Source of the DNA: Larkinella knui
GTDB lineage: Bacteria; Bacteroidota; Bacteroidia; Cytophagales; Spirosomataceae
Assembly (NCBI RefSeq): GCF_003858645.1
Contig: NZ_RQJP01000007.1
Span: 186,001-250,000, forward strand
Length of the DNA: 64,000 bases
Direction of reading: 5' to 3'
The notes under the pieces were generated by a model. It was not told the origin of the DNA, made no database searches, and saw only the letters and a program-made list of their open reading frames with translations. Both the position numbers and the translations under genes were made by a program. Of this stretch, positions 40,372 through 49,578 are shown piece after piece; positions within the stretch are counted from its first letter, which is position 1; each line of letters opens with the position of its first letter.

Positions 40372-42039
40372 TCAATACCCCGGATTCTGTTCAATTTTGG
40401 CATCCAGGTTGGCATCGATGAATTTCTGCGGAATGGGAAATAATTCGTGCTTTTCGGCGATGTTGCTGCCCGTTTTGGTATTGTATTTTTTCACGCGGTC
40501 GACCAGAACGGGCGAATTGGCCAGAAAACCGAAGCGGATGAGCGTTCGACGGCGGGGTTCTTCCATGATCAGCTCCCGCACGCGTTCATCCAGGATGTAG
40601 TCGAGCGTGGCGCGGTCGGCGGTGACCGGTTTGGCTTTGGCGCGGCTGCGCAGCACGTTGAGGTCGTCGGCGGCTTTTTGTTTGTCGCCTTTTCGGATGT
40701 ACGCTTCCGCCCGCAGCAGATAGGTTTCTGCCAGCCGGATTTTATAAAACTCAACGAACGTCCGCCCGGTTGTATTCCCGGCCAGCGGATCGCCTTCCAG
40801 CTTGCGGGTATACGGATAATACCAACCCGAGTTCAGCGTGTCGATTTTGGCCGCAATCGGATCGACTTTCTGCCCAAAAAACCGCGAGGTGGCGTTGTTG
40901 TAATAGAACGTCCGCCGGATGTTGTACGGCGAATTCCGCATATCGTTCCAGTCCTCCTTCCAGACGTCGTAACTGGCGTAGGGCGTTCCCATCACCCAGC
41001 CGACCGGGCGGCCCAGGCTGTCGCAGACCACCATGCCCGACTTGCCTTCCGGGTCTTTGATGTTGTGATAACCGGCTCCCCAGGCGCGCATGCTGCTGTT
41101 TCCGCCAAAAGCGGTGGCATTGGTCGCGTTGGTGTAGGTGACGCCACCGGGCGTCTGGTATTCGAACTGGAGCGCCCAGATGGTTTCGGTGTTGGCGGCC
41201 AGATTCTGGTTTTTATCCCGAAACAAATCCGAAAAAACGTCGCCGGGTTGCGCCAGTTTGCTCCCAAACCGTTGCGTCATGAGCTTATACGAGCCATCGT
41301 TGATCACGGCAGAAGCGGCTTCAATCGCTTTGTCGTTGTTGCCCAGGGCCAGATACACTTCACTCAGAAAATGGTCGGCCGCGGCTTTCACAATGCGGCC
41401 CGGAGCCGCCGGTTTTTTGGGCAACCACTGCGAGGCAAATTCGAGATCCTGCCGGGCAAACTCCAGGACTTCCTGCCGGCTGGCTCGCGTATAGTCCGTT
41501 TTGGGGGCCGTTTCGACATGCGCCACCAGCGGTACTCCGCCGTACAGATTCGCCAGAATGGAGTAGGTATAGCCCCGAAAAAACCGGGCTTCGGCCACAA
41601 TCGCGTTCTTTTCGGCTTCGCTGGCCCATTTTACGGCTGGTTTATCGGCATAATCGACCACAATGTTGGAACGCGGCAGCATATTCAGGTAGGCCCATTC
41701 CCACCACAGATCGACGGAAGCCAGCGTCGGGGTCAGCGAAACATTGTAGTCGCGCAGCAGCGTCGAAACCGCCCCCGGCATGTAGGCATCCGTACCGATG
41801 TTCATGGCGTGCAGGTTTTCGGTGTCGGTGCCGAACAGTTCGTTCCGGGCGGCCGAATGAATGGCAATAATCGCCGTTTCAAAACCGGCCTTATCCACCA
41901 GCACCACGTCGGGATTCAGAAAAGCTTTGGGCACCTCGTCGAGGACACTGTCTTTGCAGGCGCTGGCCCAGAAAACCAGCATCAGCGTTCCCAACAGGGT
42001 CAGATGCCGTTTTGAAGCTAAAATAAGAATGCGTTTCAT
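40372..42039 (-). CDS. SusD/RagB-family nutrient-binding outer-membrane lipoprotein
   Basis: This 555-aa lipoprotein (lipobox around FWASAC) has the SusD pattern. N-terminal helices carry TPR-like motifs (AEARFFRGYTYSILANLYGGVPLV, split here by the family's usual insertions). The C-terminus has the typical RLAETYLLRAEAYIRKGD and VLRSRAKAKPV region and ends in IEQNPGY. It caps the SusC barrel and captures glycans at the cell surface. It follows the susC-like gene by 34 bases. Ligand inferred from the GH97 neighbour: an alpha-linked glucan. Confidence 0.94.
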   Translation of the reverse strand: MKRILILASKRHLTLLGTLMLVFWASACKDSVLDEVPKAFLNPDVVLVDKAGFETAIIAIHSAARNELFGTDTENLHAMNIGTDAYMPGAVSTLLRDYNVSLTPTLASVDLWWEWAYLNMLPRSNIVVDYADKPAVKWASEAEKNAIVAEARFFRGYTYSILANLYGGVPLVAHVETAPKTDYTRASRQEVLEFARQDLEFASQWLPKKPAAPGRIVKAAADHFLSEVYLALGNNDKAIEAASAVINDGSYKLMTQRFGSKLAQPGDVFSDLFRDKNQNLAANTETIWALQFEYQTPGGVTYTNATNATAFGGNSSMRAWGAGYHNIKDPEGKSGMVVCDSLGRPVGWVMGTPYASYDVWKEDWNDMRNSPYNIRRTFYYNNATSRFFGQKVDPIAAKIDTLNSGWYYPYTRKLEGDPLAGNTTGRTFVEFYKIRLAETYLLRAEAYIRKGDKQKAADDLNVLRSRAKAKPVTADRATLDYILDERVRELIMEEPRRRTLIRFGFLANSPVLVDRVKKYNTKTGSNIAEKHELFPIPQKFIDANLDAKIEQNPGY

Positions 42040-42073
42040 CGTTTGAAGTCCGTTCAGGATGACAGGAATGGGA

Positions 42074-45000
42074 TTAAAAACTGAGGTTGATACCGCCCGT
42101 CAAGGTGCGGGACATGGGATAACCGCTGGCTTCCGAGCCAATTTCAGGGTCGAAACCGGGGTACTTGGTGAAGGTCAGCAGGTTTTTGCCACTGACATAG
42201 ACCCGCACCGAACCCACTTTCCAGCGATTTACCAGTGTTTTGGGCAACTCATACGCCAGCGATACGTCCTGTACCCGGACGAAATTGCGGCTGACGTAAT
42301 AGCCGTGTCCGTACGGATTGGTATACACCAGCGATGCCATCGTGTTCGACTTGTTTTCGGCCGTCCACCAGCCGTTGTCCGGAAAATTGGACGCGCTACC
42401 CGGAAAGTTGTTGCTCGGAATCATCTGGTTGAAGCTCCTGATCCAGCCCTGCATGGCGTTCATGAAAACCGACAGCGTGAAGTTCTGATAACGGAAGGTG
42501 TTGGTGAAACCCCAGCGGTATTTGGGTTCCAGGTTCCCCACCACGGTGCGGTCGTCGGTGGTAATTTTGCCATCGCCGTTCAGGTCCTTGAGCCGGTAAA
42601 AACCGGCTTTATACCCGGTTGGGAGCTGATCGCCTTCCTGGTAAACCCCGTCGATGAGGTAATCGAAAGCGACCTGCACGGGCTGGCCGATGAACCACTT
42701 GTTGCCCAGATCATTGTCTTCCGCGCCGTCTTTGTTCAGGTCGCGGCTGTAAATATGGACGATGCGGTTGCGGTTGGTCGAAAACACGATGTTGCTGCTC
42801 CATTCGAAAGGCCCGCGCTGAATGTTGGCGGTATTGATCGTCAGCTCAAATCCCCGGTTGTTGGTTGCACCCAGGTTGGTGATGACCGACTGAAAACCGG
42901 TTGCGGAGGGCAGCGAACGGTTCAGGAGCAGGTTTTTGGTGTCCATGTTGTAGTATTCGAGCGTACCGCCAATGCGCCCTTTCAGGAGTTCAAAATCCAT
43001 GGCGACGTTGGCCGAAGTGGTGGTTTCCCACTTCAGATCCGTATTGGCCATCCCCGACGGATACGTGCCGGTAAAGGTTGGGCTGCCGTCGCCGAAAACA
43101 TACTGCGTGGTTGTGGAGCGGCTCAGGGATTGGTAGGGCGAAATAGCCTGATTCCCTACCGAACCGTACGACAGGCGAAATTTCAGCAGATTGATGAAAG
43201 GCATCGACTTCAGAAAAGGCTCGTCGGACGCAATCCAGGCGAGGGCGGCCGATGGAAAGGTCGCGTACTTGTTCTGGGCACCAAATACCGAACTGCCGTC
43301 CCGGCGGGCGGTGAATGTCAGCAGGTAGCGGTCTTTGAAATGGTAGTTCAGCCGTAACATCGACGAAATACCCTCCTGAACAGAAGCATCCGTTGTAGTT
43401 TGCTGGGTTTGGGCAATGCCCAGGTTGTTCCAGCCGTTGGCGCCGTTGAAAAAATTGGAAGCCGTAGCAGTAGTCGATTCCCACTGGCGGTGGTTTCGTC
43501 CGTACAGGAGCGTCACATCAAACGCATGATCGCGGCCCAACTGGCGGCTGTAGGTGGCAATATTTTCCAGCACCCAGTCGAACGTTTCCCGGTTGTATTT
43601 ACTGGCATTGGCCAGAATATTCTCGCCGAAACGCTGGTAAGCCGGTTCGAACAGGTAGTTGTGTTCCCAGCGGTAGTTGGGTGAATAATTGATCCGGTAG
43701 CTGAGCCCCTTGATGAAAGGTACCTCGACTTTGGCGTAGAAGTTTGAAAATAGATTGTGGTAAATTTCTTCATTCTGACGCCGGATGGAGTTGAAAAGCG
43801 GGTTCGGAACCAGTTGCACATCCTGGGGAAAGTGAACCGGGTCTGTTTTGGCGTCATCGTAATACATTTTGGCGAAAGGGCTGATCTGGGCCGCCCAGTT
43901 GAGGGCCACATCGACGCCCGATAAATCCCGGCGGGCATACGTGGCATTGAGGCCCACCGTCAGCCAGTCGGCCACCTTCGTTTCCAGATTGGTTCGCAGC
44001 GTGACACGTTTCGCCATGTCCTTGTAAATCAGCCCCTGTTCATTCACAAATGCCCCGGATACCAGGTAATTCGTCCGGCCCGACTGGCCGGCAATGCTCA
44101 GGTCGTAGGATTGCACCCCGGCTTTCTGCGAAATCGCATCCCAGGGATCGGTGATGGTGCCATTGCGGTAATTTTCGGCTTCGGTGTTCTGGAGATAACT
44201 GGCCACGTTGGCCGGATTGGCTTCCTGCCCGCTCTGGGCGCGGTAGTCCAGCGTTTTCTGCAGGTAGCGTTCCGGCGACAGCATTTTGATGCGGTTACTC
44301 CAGTCAGAAACGCCATAGTAGCTGTTCACCCGAATGGTCGGCTTGTCCGTTTTGCCGCGTTTGGACGTAATCAGAATAACGCCGTTGGCCGCTTTGGAAC
44401 CGTAAATGGCGGCTGCGCTGGCGTCTTTCAGGATTTCCATCGACTCGATGTCGTTCGGATTGATTTCCGCCAGACTGCCATTGAAAAAAATACCGTCCAG
44501 AATAATCAGCGGATCGTTGCTGGCCGTGATCGACCGACGACCCCGAATGAGGATGCTGCCGCTCTGTCCCGGTCGCCCGTTGTCGATAAACTGCACCCCG
44601 GCCACCCGCCCGCGCAACGCCTGACCGACGTTGGTGTTGGGCAGGTTTTCGGTGACCTTCATGTCTACTTTGGCTACCGAACCGGTTACGTTCCGTTTCG
44701 ACTGCGTTCCGTAGCCGACCACCACGATCTCGTTCAGCGCCTTGGTGTCCGACTCCAGCCGGATCGTAAGCGTTTGCCGGTTCGAAACCGCAATTTCCTG
44801 CGTTACGTAGCCAATGGAACTGATCACCAGAACCGCTTGACCGTCTGCTATTTGAAACTTAAACTTGCCATCTTTATCGGTCGTTGTGCCCCGGCTGGTG
44901 CCTTTCTGAATCAGGTTGACGCCCGGCAGGCCTTCGCCTTTTTCGTCCGTCACGGTGCCGGAAACCGACTGGTCGAGGGGAGCCGTCAGCGCCAGATCGT

Positions 45001-45391
45001 CGGCTGGCTGCGGTTTTATCGCCCCCGACGGTGCAGCGGTTAGCAGAATCTGTTTGCCCTGCACTTTATAGGTAATCTTCAACGGCGTCAGCAGTTGGTC
45101 GAGAATGTTCTCAAGCCGTTCATCGACGGCCGTAAACGTAACTTTCCGGTCGGCCTGAATGAGGATTGAACTGTACAGAAACCGGACCTGAGCCACTTTA
45201 GCGATGTATTTCAGGGTGGTTTTAATGTCCTTATCGACCACCTGCACGGTTACTTTCTTGTTCAGCATTTCCTGAGCCCGACTATCGCGGGCGAAGGAGA
45301 GGCTGACCACGCAGGCCGCTAGCAGCACCTGGAGGAGGGAAAGTTTCATAAGCTTGATAAAGGAGGGTGAAATCCAGTCTGGATTTTTCAT
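42074..45391 (-). CDS. SusC/RagA-family TonB-dependent transporter with STN domain
   Basis: This 1105-aa outer-membrane importer has a signal peptide (cleavage near SRA-QEM). A secretin/TonB short N-terminal (STN) domain lies at about 45-110, a carboxypeptidase-regulatory-like domain at about 140-215 (GTVTDEKGEGLPGVNL), a TonB-box-like NEIVVVGYG, a plug with the SusC ISITANSDP-like SITASNDPLIILDG segment, and a 22-strand barrel ending in GGINLSF. The STN domain is the part that signals to a FecR-type anti-sigma factor, and fecR/fecI-like genes are adjacent. It works with the SusD-like lipoprotein to import oligosaccharides using TonB energy. Confidence 0.95.
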   Translation of the reverse strand: MKNPDWISPSFIKLMKLSLLQVLLAACVVSLSFARDSRAQEMLNKKVTVQVVDKDIKTTLKYIAKVAQVRFLYSSILIQADRKVTFTAVDERLENILDQLLTPLKITYKVQGKQILLTAAPSGAIKPQPADDLALTAPLDQSVSGTVTDEKGEGLPGVNLIQKGTSRGTTTDKDGKFKFQIADGQAVLVISSIGYVTQEIAVSNRQTLTIRLESDTKALNEIVVVGYGTQSKRNVTGSVAKVDMKVTENLPNTNVGQALRGRVAGVQFIDNGRPGQSGSILIRGRRSITASNDPLIILDGIFFNGSLAEINPNDIESMEILKDASAAAIYGSKAANGVILITSKRGKTDKPTIRVNSYYGVSDWSNRIKMLSPERYLQKTLDYRAQSGQEANPANVASYLQNTEAENYRNGTITDPWDAISQKAGVQSYDLSIAGQSGRTNYLVSGAFVNEQGLIYKDMAKRVTLRTNLETKVADWLTVGLNATYARRDLSGVDVALNWAAQISPFAKMYYDDAKTDPVHFPQDVQLVPNPLFNSIRRQNEEIYHNLFSNFYAKVEVPFIKGLSYRINYSPNYRWEHNYLFEPAYQRFGENILANASKYNRETFDWVLENIATYSRQLGRDHAFDVTLLYGRNHRQWESTTATASNFFNGANGWNNLGIAQTQQTTTDASVQEGISSMLRLNYHFKDRYLLTFTARRDGSSVFGAQNKYATFPSAALAWIASDEPFLKSMPFINLLKFRLSYGSVGNQAISPYQSLSRSTTTQYVFGDGSPTFTGTYPSGMANTDLKWETTTSANVAMDFELLKGRIGGTLEYYNMDTKNLLLNRSLPSATGFQSVITNLGATNNRGFELTINTANIQRGPFEWSSNIVFSTNRNRIVHIYSRDLNKDGAEDNDLGNKWFIGQPVQVAFDYLIDGVYQEGDQLPTGYKAGFYRLKDLNGDGKITTDDRTVVGNLEPKYRWGFTNTFRYQNFTLSVFMNAMQGWIRSFNQMIPSNNFPGSASNFPDNGWWTAENKSNTMASLVYTNPYGHGYYVSRNFVRVQDVSLAYELPKTLVNRWKVGSVRVYVSGKNLLTFTKYPGFDPEIGSEASGYPMSRTLTGGINLSF

Positions 45392-45431
45392 AAATTGGGT
45401 CGTTTTTTGAGTCGTTTCGGGAAGAAATGGA

Positions 45432-45481
45432 CAAAAAATACCTCATCGACGCCCTTTTGGCGTCTTGCAACTACGATGAGG
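45432..45481 (-). terminator. Intrinsic terminator or attenuator between fecR-like and susC-like genes
   Basis: On the minus strand CCTCATCG ... CGATGAGG encloses a nested GACGCC/GGCGTC hairpin and is followed by TATTTTTTG. It lies about 45 bases before the susC start and 200 bases after the fecR stop. It may end the fecR message or attenuate read-through into susC. Confidence 0.6.
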
Positions 45482-45677
45482 AAGTTGGTGGGACGGGCTG
45501 GGTGGCGCGGTCGGATGCCGGAACGATGCTGTTGGAACCATTACCGGTCAGGCAGTCGGGCACGCTAACCCAGCGACGTTTTCGCGAAGGCGATGAAAGG
45601 TGTAAAGTTTTTAGTCCGGCATAGGCAATACGGGTGGTTTTGAAAGGTTTAGAATTACGACAGGCATCCGGTACTCC

Positions 45678-46802
45678 TCAGGGCGCACAACCCCGGCTGT
45701 GAATAATTACCCGGCCGTCCAGCACTTCAAAGGTGGCTCCAATCGCCTGGCAGATAAAGCCGAGTTTAACGGACAGCGTTTCATCCGAAAACTGAGCGGT
45801 AATGGGGCATTTTTCCAGCAGATCGGCATTGTAGTCCATATCGACGCCGTAGGCTTTCTCCAGTTTGGCCAGCACCTGCGTCACCGGAACGTCTTCGAAA
45901 TCCAGCTCCTGAACGTGGGTGGCGGTGGCAACCAGCTCCGGTTTTTCGACCACGCCCCGTTGCAACTGTTCGGTTTTCCGGTTAAAAACCACTTCCTGAT
46001 TCGGCGTCAGCAACACGCCGTTACGGGTTTCTGGTTGCGTTTTCCGGAAAGCTTTTTTGGAATACACCGAAACTTTCCCGGTTCGAACCGCCACGGCCAC
46101 TTCCGGTTCATGATCGAACGCCCGAATGCGGAAACTGGTCCCCAGCACTTTGGTGACGGTTTCGTTGGCATAAATCAAAAACGGCTTTGCGGGATTGCGG
46201 GCGACCTCAAAAAAAGCCTCTCCCGACAAATACACTTCCCGGAATGAACCGGTAAACGTTTTTGGGTAGCTGATGCGGCTGTTTTTCTCCAGCGTAATGG
46301 CCGAACCGTCGCTCAACACCAGCGTCAGTGGCTTGTTGGTTGTATTCACTTTCTCGGCAAGAACGGCGGGAACGTCGCTCAAAAGCTTGCGGGAACCCGT
46401 CTGGGAAACCGGTGGCGTCCGGTTCTGCTGAATCAGAAAGAAACTCACTCCCAGGATCACCAGAACCGAAGCGGCCAGGCTTAGCCAGGTGCGACGGTGA
46501 AGACCCCACCAGACGACGGGCCCGGAGGAATCCGCTTCGTCCAGGACCGGTTCTGCCCGTTTCCGTTGCCGGAACTGCTCCACCAGATTCCGGACTTCTT
46601 GCCGTACTTCGTCGTCGGACAGATCCACCGGCTGTTGTTTCAGGGCGTACACCATTGCTTTGGCCTGATCCAAAACCGTCCGTTGTTCCGGGTGCTGGTT
46701 GCGCCAGGTCATCCAGAAGGCGGTCGCTTCGGGGTCGCCGTCGATCCAGGCCCGAAAAGAGGAATCGTGCAGAAAGTCTTCAACCTGTTGGTATGGCTTC
46801 AT
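45678..46802 (-). CDS. FecR-family anti-sigma regulator of the SusC/SusD locus
   Basis: This 374-aa protein has a cytoplasmic N-terminal domain (about 1-115), one transmembrane helix (about 128-147, LSLAASVLVILGVSFFLI), a FecR domain (about 180-275, LSDGSAITLEKNSRISYPKT... FEVARNPAKPF) and a C-terminal DUF4974-like domain (about 305-374, FEDVPVTQVLAKLEKAYGVD). It transmits transporter occupancy sensed through the STN domain of SusC to the divergent ECF sigma factor. The pair is usually in the order sigma-fecR on one strand; here the two genes diverge. Confidence 0.94.
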   Translation of the reverse strand: MKPYQQVEDFLHDSSFRAWIDGDPEATAFWMTWRNQHPEQRTVLDQAKAMVYALKQQPVDLSDDEVRQEVRNLVEQFRQRKRAEPVLDEADSSGPVVWWGLHRRTWLSLAASVLVILGVSFFLIQQNRTPPVSQTGSRKLLSDVPAVLAEKVNTTNKPLTLVLSDGSAITLEKNSRISYPKTFTGSFREVYLSGEAFFEVARNPAKPFLIYANETVTKVLGTSFRIRAFDHEPEVAVAVRTGKVSVYSKKAFRKTQPETRNGVLLTPNQEVVFNRKTEQLQRGVVEKPELVATATHVQELDFEDVPVTQVLAKLEKAYGVDMDYNADLLEKCPITAQFSDETLSVKLGFICQAIGATFEVLDGRVIIHSRGCAP

Positions 46803-47032
46803 GGAAAAGAGCAGGGCGTTAAAAAAGCGGTTCAGGTAGGGAGAATCCGTGTTCTGCCGGAAATAATCAAAAAAATCATTTTATTTTTTTATAAATGCCG
46901 GACGTACCCCGACTTTTGTATCCGATTGGAGCGGGTAAAAACCGCCGGGTGCTCCCTTTTACCGGCAACCGCTTGTCGAATACGGTTTTATTTTGCCATT
47001 GACACCAACAAAAAGTCGTTCCCGTATGCCGT

Positions 47033-47656
47033 ATGTTTCGCTCGTCATCCCAAAATCACTCCTCCGAATCGCTAACCGACGCAGCCCTGTGGCATAACTT
47101 CAAGGAAGGGGACGAACTGGCGTTGGGCGAACTGGCACAGCGGTATTATAAACGCCTGTATGGCTACGGCAGCAAATTTTCCCGCGACCGCGAAGTGGTC
47201 AAAGACTGCATTCAGGACCTGTTTCTGGAAATCTGGGACAAGCGAACTACCATCAGCGAACCCGACTCCGTCAAACTCTATCTGCTGGTTTCGATTCGCC
47301 GAAGAATTTTTCGTAGGAAAACCGAAGATAAGTGGCTGGAACAAAGCGAAGAACTGGATTTTGATTCTACATTGATTGGCGATTTGCCCATCGAAACGGC
47401 CATCATTGAAGACGAAACCAGCCGCTATTACGTCCGGAAACTGCAACAGCTCATTCCCCAACTCACCCGGCGTCAGCAGGAAATTATTTACCTGCGGTTT
47501 TACGAAAACCTGGACAACGAGGCCATTGCCGAAGTCATGTCGCTGAGCCGCGGGGCGGTTGCCAACCTGCTCTGGCGGGCGCTGAAAGAGCTAAAAGACT
47601 ACTGGTACGCCGGTTTGCTGCTTCTGATGTGGCCGGGAATCAGTCTGTTAAAATAA
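47033..47656 (+). CDS. FecI-type ECF sigma factor of the SusC/SusD locus
   Basis: A 207-aa ECF sigma factor. Region 2 is at about 45-100 (SRDREVVKDCIQDLFLEIWD) and region 4 at about 135-185 (LTRRQQEIIYLRFYENLDNE, then AIAEVMSLSRGAVANLLWRA). It ends in a hydrophobic tail, common in this Bacteroidota group. It is divergent from fecR across a 230-base AT-rich gap that should hold both promoters. Its likely target is the susC-susD operon. It is unlike the 184-aa sigma at 14550, so the window holds separate sigma circuits. Confidence 0.94.
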   Translation: MFRSSSQNHSSESLTDAALWHNFKEGDELALGELAQRYYKRLYGYGSKFSRDREVVKDCIQDLFLEIWDKRTTISEPDSVKLYLLVSIRRRIFRRKTEDKWLEQSEELDFDSTLIGDLPIETAIIEDETSRYYVRKLQQLIPQLTRRQQEIIYLRFYENLDNEAIAEVMSLSRGAVANLLWRALKELKDYWYAGLLLLMWPGISLLK

Positions 47657-47715
47657 CCGCCCGGGGTTCAGGAGTAAAAAGCGAAAGGCTCTATTCCAAA
47701 ACCAGTGATGTCTGG

Positions 47716-47751
47716 ATTTCACCCGTTCAAATCCCCTAAACCGGGTGAAAT
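47716..47751 (+). other. Stem-loop downstream of the FecI-like gene
   Basis: A perfect 10-bp stem ATTTCACCCG/CGGGTGAAAT with a 16-base loop, 59 bases after the sigma stop. No T run follows, so it may be a weak terminator or a regulator site. Confidence 0.4.
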
Positions 47752-47888
47752 TGCAGGATCTAAATTCTATAATCAGTAAACTATACGGTAATTTGCCTTC
47801 GATTCGTTATATAACCTTGCCACCAGCTCGGAACAGTGTTTCTGTTTCAGTTGTTACCGGAAATAGATAACTGCTAACCTATTCTTCT

Positions 47889-49514
47889 ATGTTCTTTAAA
47901 AAGTGTGTATTTCGACTCCTTTGTCTCTATACATTTGGCCTGTTCGGGGCCTTCCAAAGTCAGGCTCAATCCTCCCAATGGTTTCACCTCGATGCGAAGA
48001 CCGACAGCGTGTTGGGCATCAGCACCGACCGCACCTACCGCGAACTGCTCAGCAACCGCAAACCGACGCCGGTCGTTGTTGCCGTGATCGATGGCGGTAT
48101 CGATTCTACGCACGAAGATTTAAAGCGAATTCTCTGGACCAATCCGAAGGAAATCCCCGGCAACGGGATTGACGATGATAAAAACGGCTACGTCGATGAC
48201 GTTCACGGCTGGAATTTTATCGGTGCAAAAGACGGTCGCAACGTTCAGTACGAAACCGCCGAAGTGACCCGCCAGTATGCCCGGCTGCGTCCTTTGTATG
48301 AAGGCAAAAAACGGGCGTCGCTGAAACCGGCGCAGCAGAAAGAATTCGACCAGTTTGTGAAATATAAAACGGAAGTCGAAAAGAAACGGGCTGAATACCA
48401 GGAGCAATACCAGTCCTACAGCACCTTCAGCAGCCAACTCGTGACGATTATCGACGGTCTGAAAAAAGCATTGAACGTCTCCAAACTGGATACGGCCACC
48501 CTGCGAAATCCGGCTACCGACAACGATTTTGTGAAGAAAGCGGCCGCAGCTCTGTATGAGATGACCAGCGCGCAGGGATTTGGCCAGGCCGAAGATATTC
48601 AAAGTGAACTGAAACGGGGTCTGGACGACCTCAAAGCCAAGGCCGAATACGCGTATAATCCCGACTACGAAAGCCGCTCGATTGTGGGTGATAAGCCCGA
48701 CGATGTGAACGAAACCGCGTATGGGAATCCGGATATTACAGGACCCGATCCGTTGCACGGCACCCACGTTGCCGGGATCATTGGTGCCGACCGAACCAAC
48801 AATCTCGGGGTGCAGGGCGTGGCCGATCAGGTGCGGATCATGGCCGTTCGGGCGGTTCCCGATGGCGACGAACGGGATAAGGATGTGGCCAATGCCATCC
48901 GGTATGCGGTCAATAACGGCGCTCAGATTATTAATATGAGCTTCGGGAAAGACGTTTCGCCCCAGCGAAAAGCCGTCGACGATGCCATGCGGTATGCGCT
49001 TTCCAAAGGCGTACTGCTGATTCATGCGGCCGGTAACGACAACAAATTACTGGATACGACCGCCAGTTTTCCGTCCGACCGCTTTATCGATGGGTCGGCC
49101 ATTCCGAATCTGATTACGGTGGGGGCAATCACCTCCAAAAACAACGAGGGGTTGGTGGCTTCGTTCTCCAATTACGGCCGGAAAACCGTCGATGTCTTTG
49201 CGCCGGGCGCGGCTATCTACTCCACAACCCCCAGCAACGGCTATGATAATCTGAGTGGTACGAGCATGGCGGCTCCGGTGGTAACCGGTATTGCGGCCGT
49301 TCTGAAATCGTATTTTCCAAAACTGACGTACAGCGATCTGAAGCGGATTATCGAAAAATCGGCCATTGTGCAAAACCGGCAGGTGCTACGGCCTGAATCC
49401 AACGATCTGGTCGACTTCAAGGATTTGTCAAAAACCGGAGCCATCGTGAACCTGTACGAAGCCGTTAAACTGGCGGAAGCTGAAGAAGCGGCCTCCGCTG
49501 CGAAGAAAGGCTAA
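47889..49514 (+). CDS. Exported S8 (subtilisin-like) peptidase with helical insertion
   Basis: This 541-aa protein has a signal peptide (cleavage near SQA-QSS). The catalytic triad is Asp68 (VVAVIDGGID), His290 (LHGTHVAGI) and Ser459 (SGTSMAAP). Between Asp and His there are about 220 residues, where typical subtilisins have about 30-40. The insertion (about 110-275) is Lys/Glu-rich and helical (EFDQFVKYKTEVEKKRAEYQ) and could be a coiled-coil arm or substrate gate. No propeptide domain is evident. It ends at a strong terminator. Confidence 0.94.
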   Translation: MFFKKCVFRLLCLYTFGLFGAFQSQAQSSQWFHLDAKTDSVLGISTDRTYRELLSNRKPTPVVVAVIDGGIDSTHEDLKRILWTNPKEIPGNGIDDDKNGYVDDVHGWNFIGAKDGRNVQYETAEVTRQYARLRPLYEGKKRASLKPAQQKEFDQFVKYKTEVEKKRAEYQEQYQSYSTFSSQLVTIIDGLKKALNVSKLDTATLRNPATDNDFVKKAAAALYEMTSAQGFGQAEDIQSELKRGLDDLKAKAEYAYNPDYESRSIVGDKPDDVNETAYGNPDITGPDPLHGTHVAGIIGADRTNNLGVQGVADQVRIMAVRAVPDGDERDKDVANAIRYAVNNGAQIINMSFGKDVSPQRKAVDDAMRYALSKGVLLIHAAGNDNKLLDTTASFPSDRFIDGSAIPNLITVGAITSKNNEGLVASFSNYGRKTVDVFAPGAAIYSTTPSNGYDNLSGTSMAAPVVTGIAAVLKSYFPKLTYSDLKRIIEKSAIVQNRQVLRPESNDLVDFKDLSKTGAIVNLYEAVKLAEAEEAASAAKKG

Positions 49515-49534
49515 CAATTTTTGATACGCCAACG

Positions 49535-49578
49535 CGGGGCGCACTATCGGGTCAGACTGAGTGCGCCCCGTTTTTTTT
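49535..49578 (+). terminator. Intrinsic terminator of the S8 peptidase gene
   Basis: Perfect 11-bp GC-rich stem (49535-49545 with 49560-49570) and eight T residues. It overlaps the last codons of the convergent surface-protein gene. Confidence 0.88.

Noticed and set aside
40447-42015. Long open frame on the plus strand opposite the SusD-like gene
   Set aside because: Antisense shadow; the SusD reading has lipobox and family motifs, this one none.
45427-45624. 65-codon plus-strand frame in the fecR-susC gap
   Set aside because: It overlaps the terminator structure on the other strand and lacks any protein-like signature.
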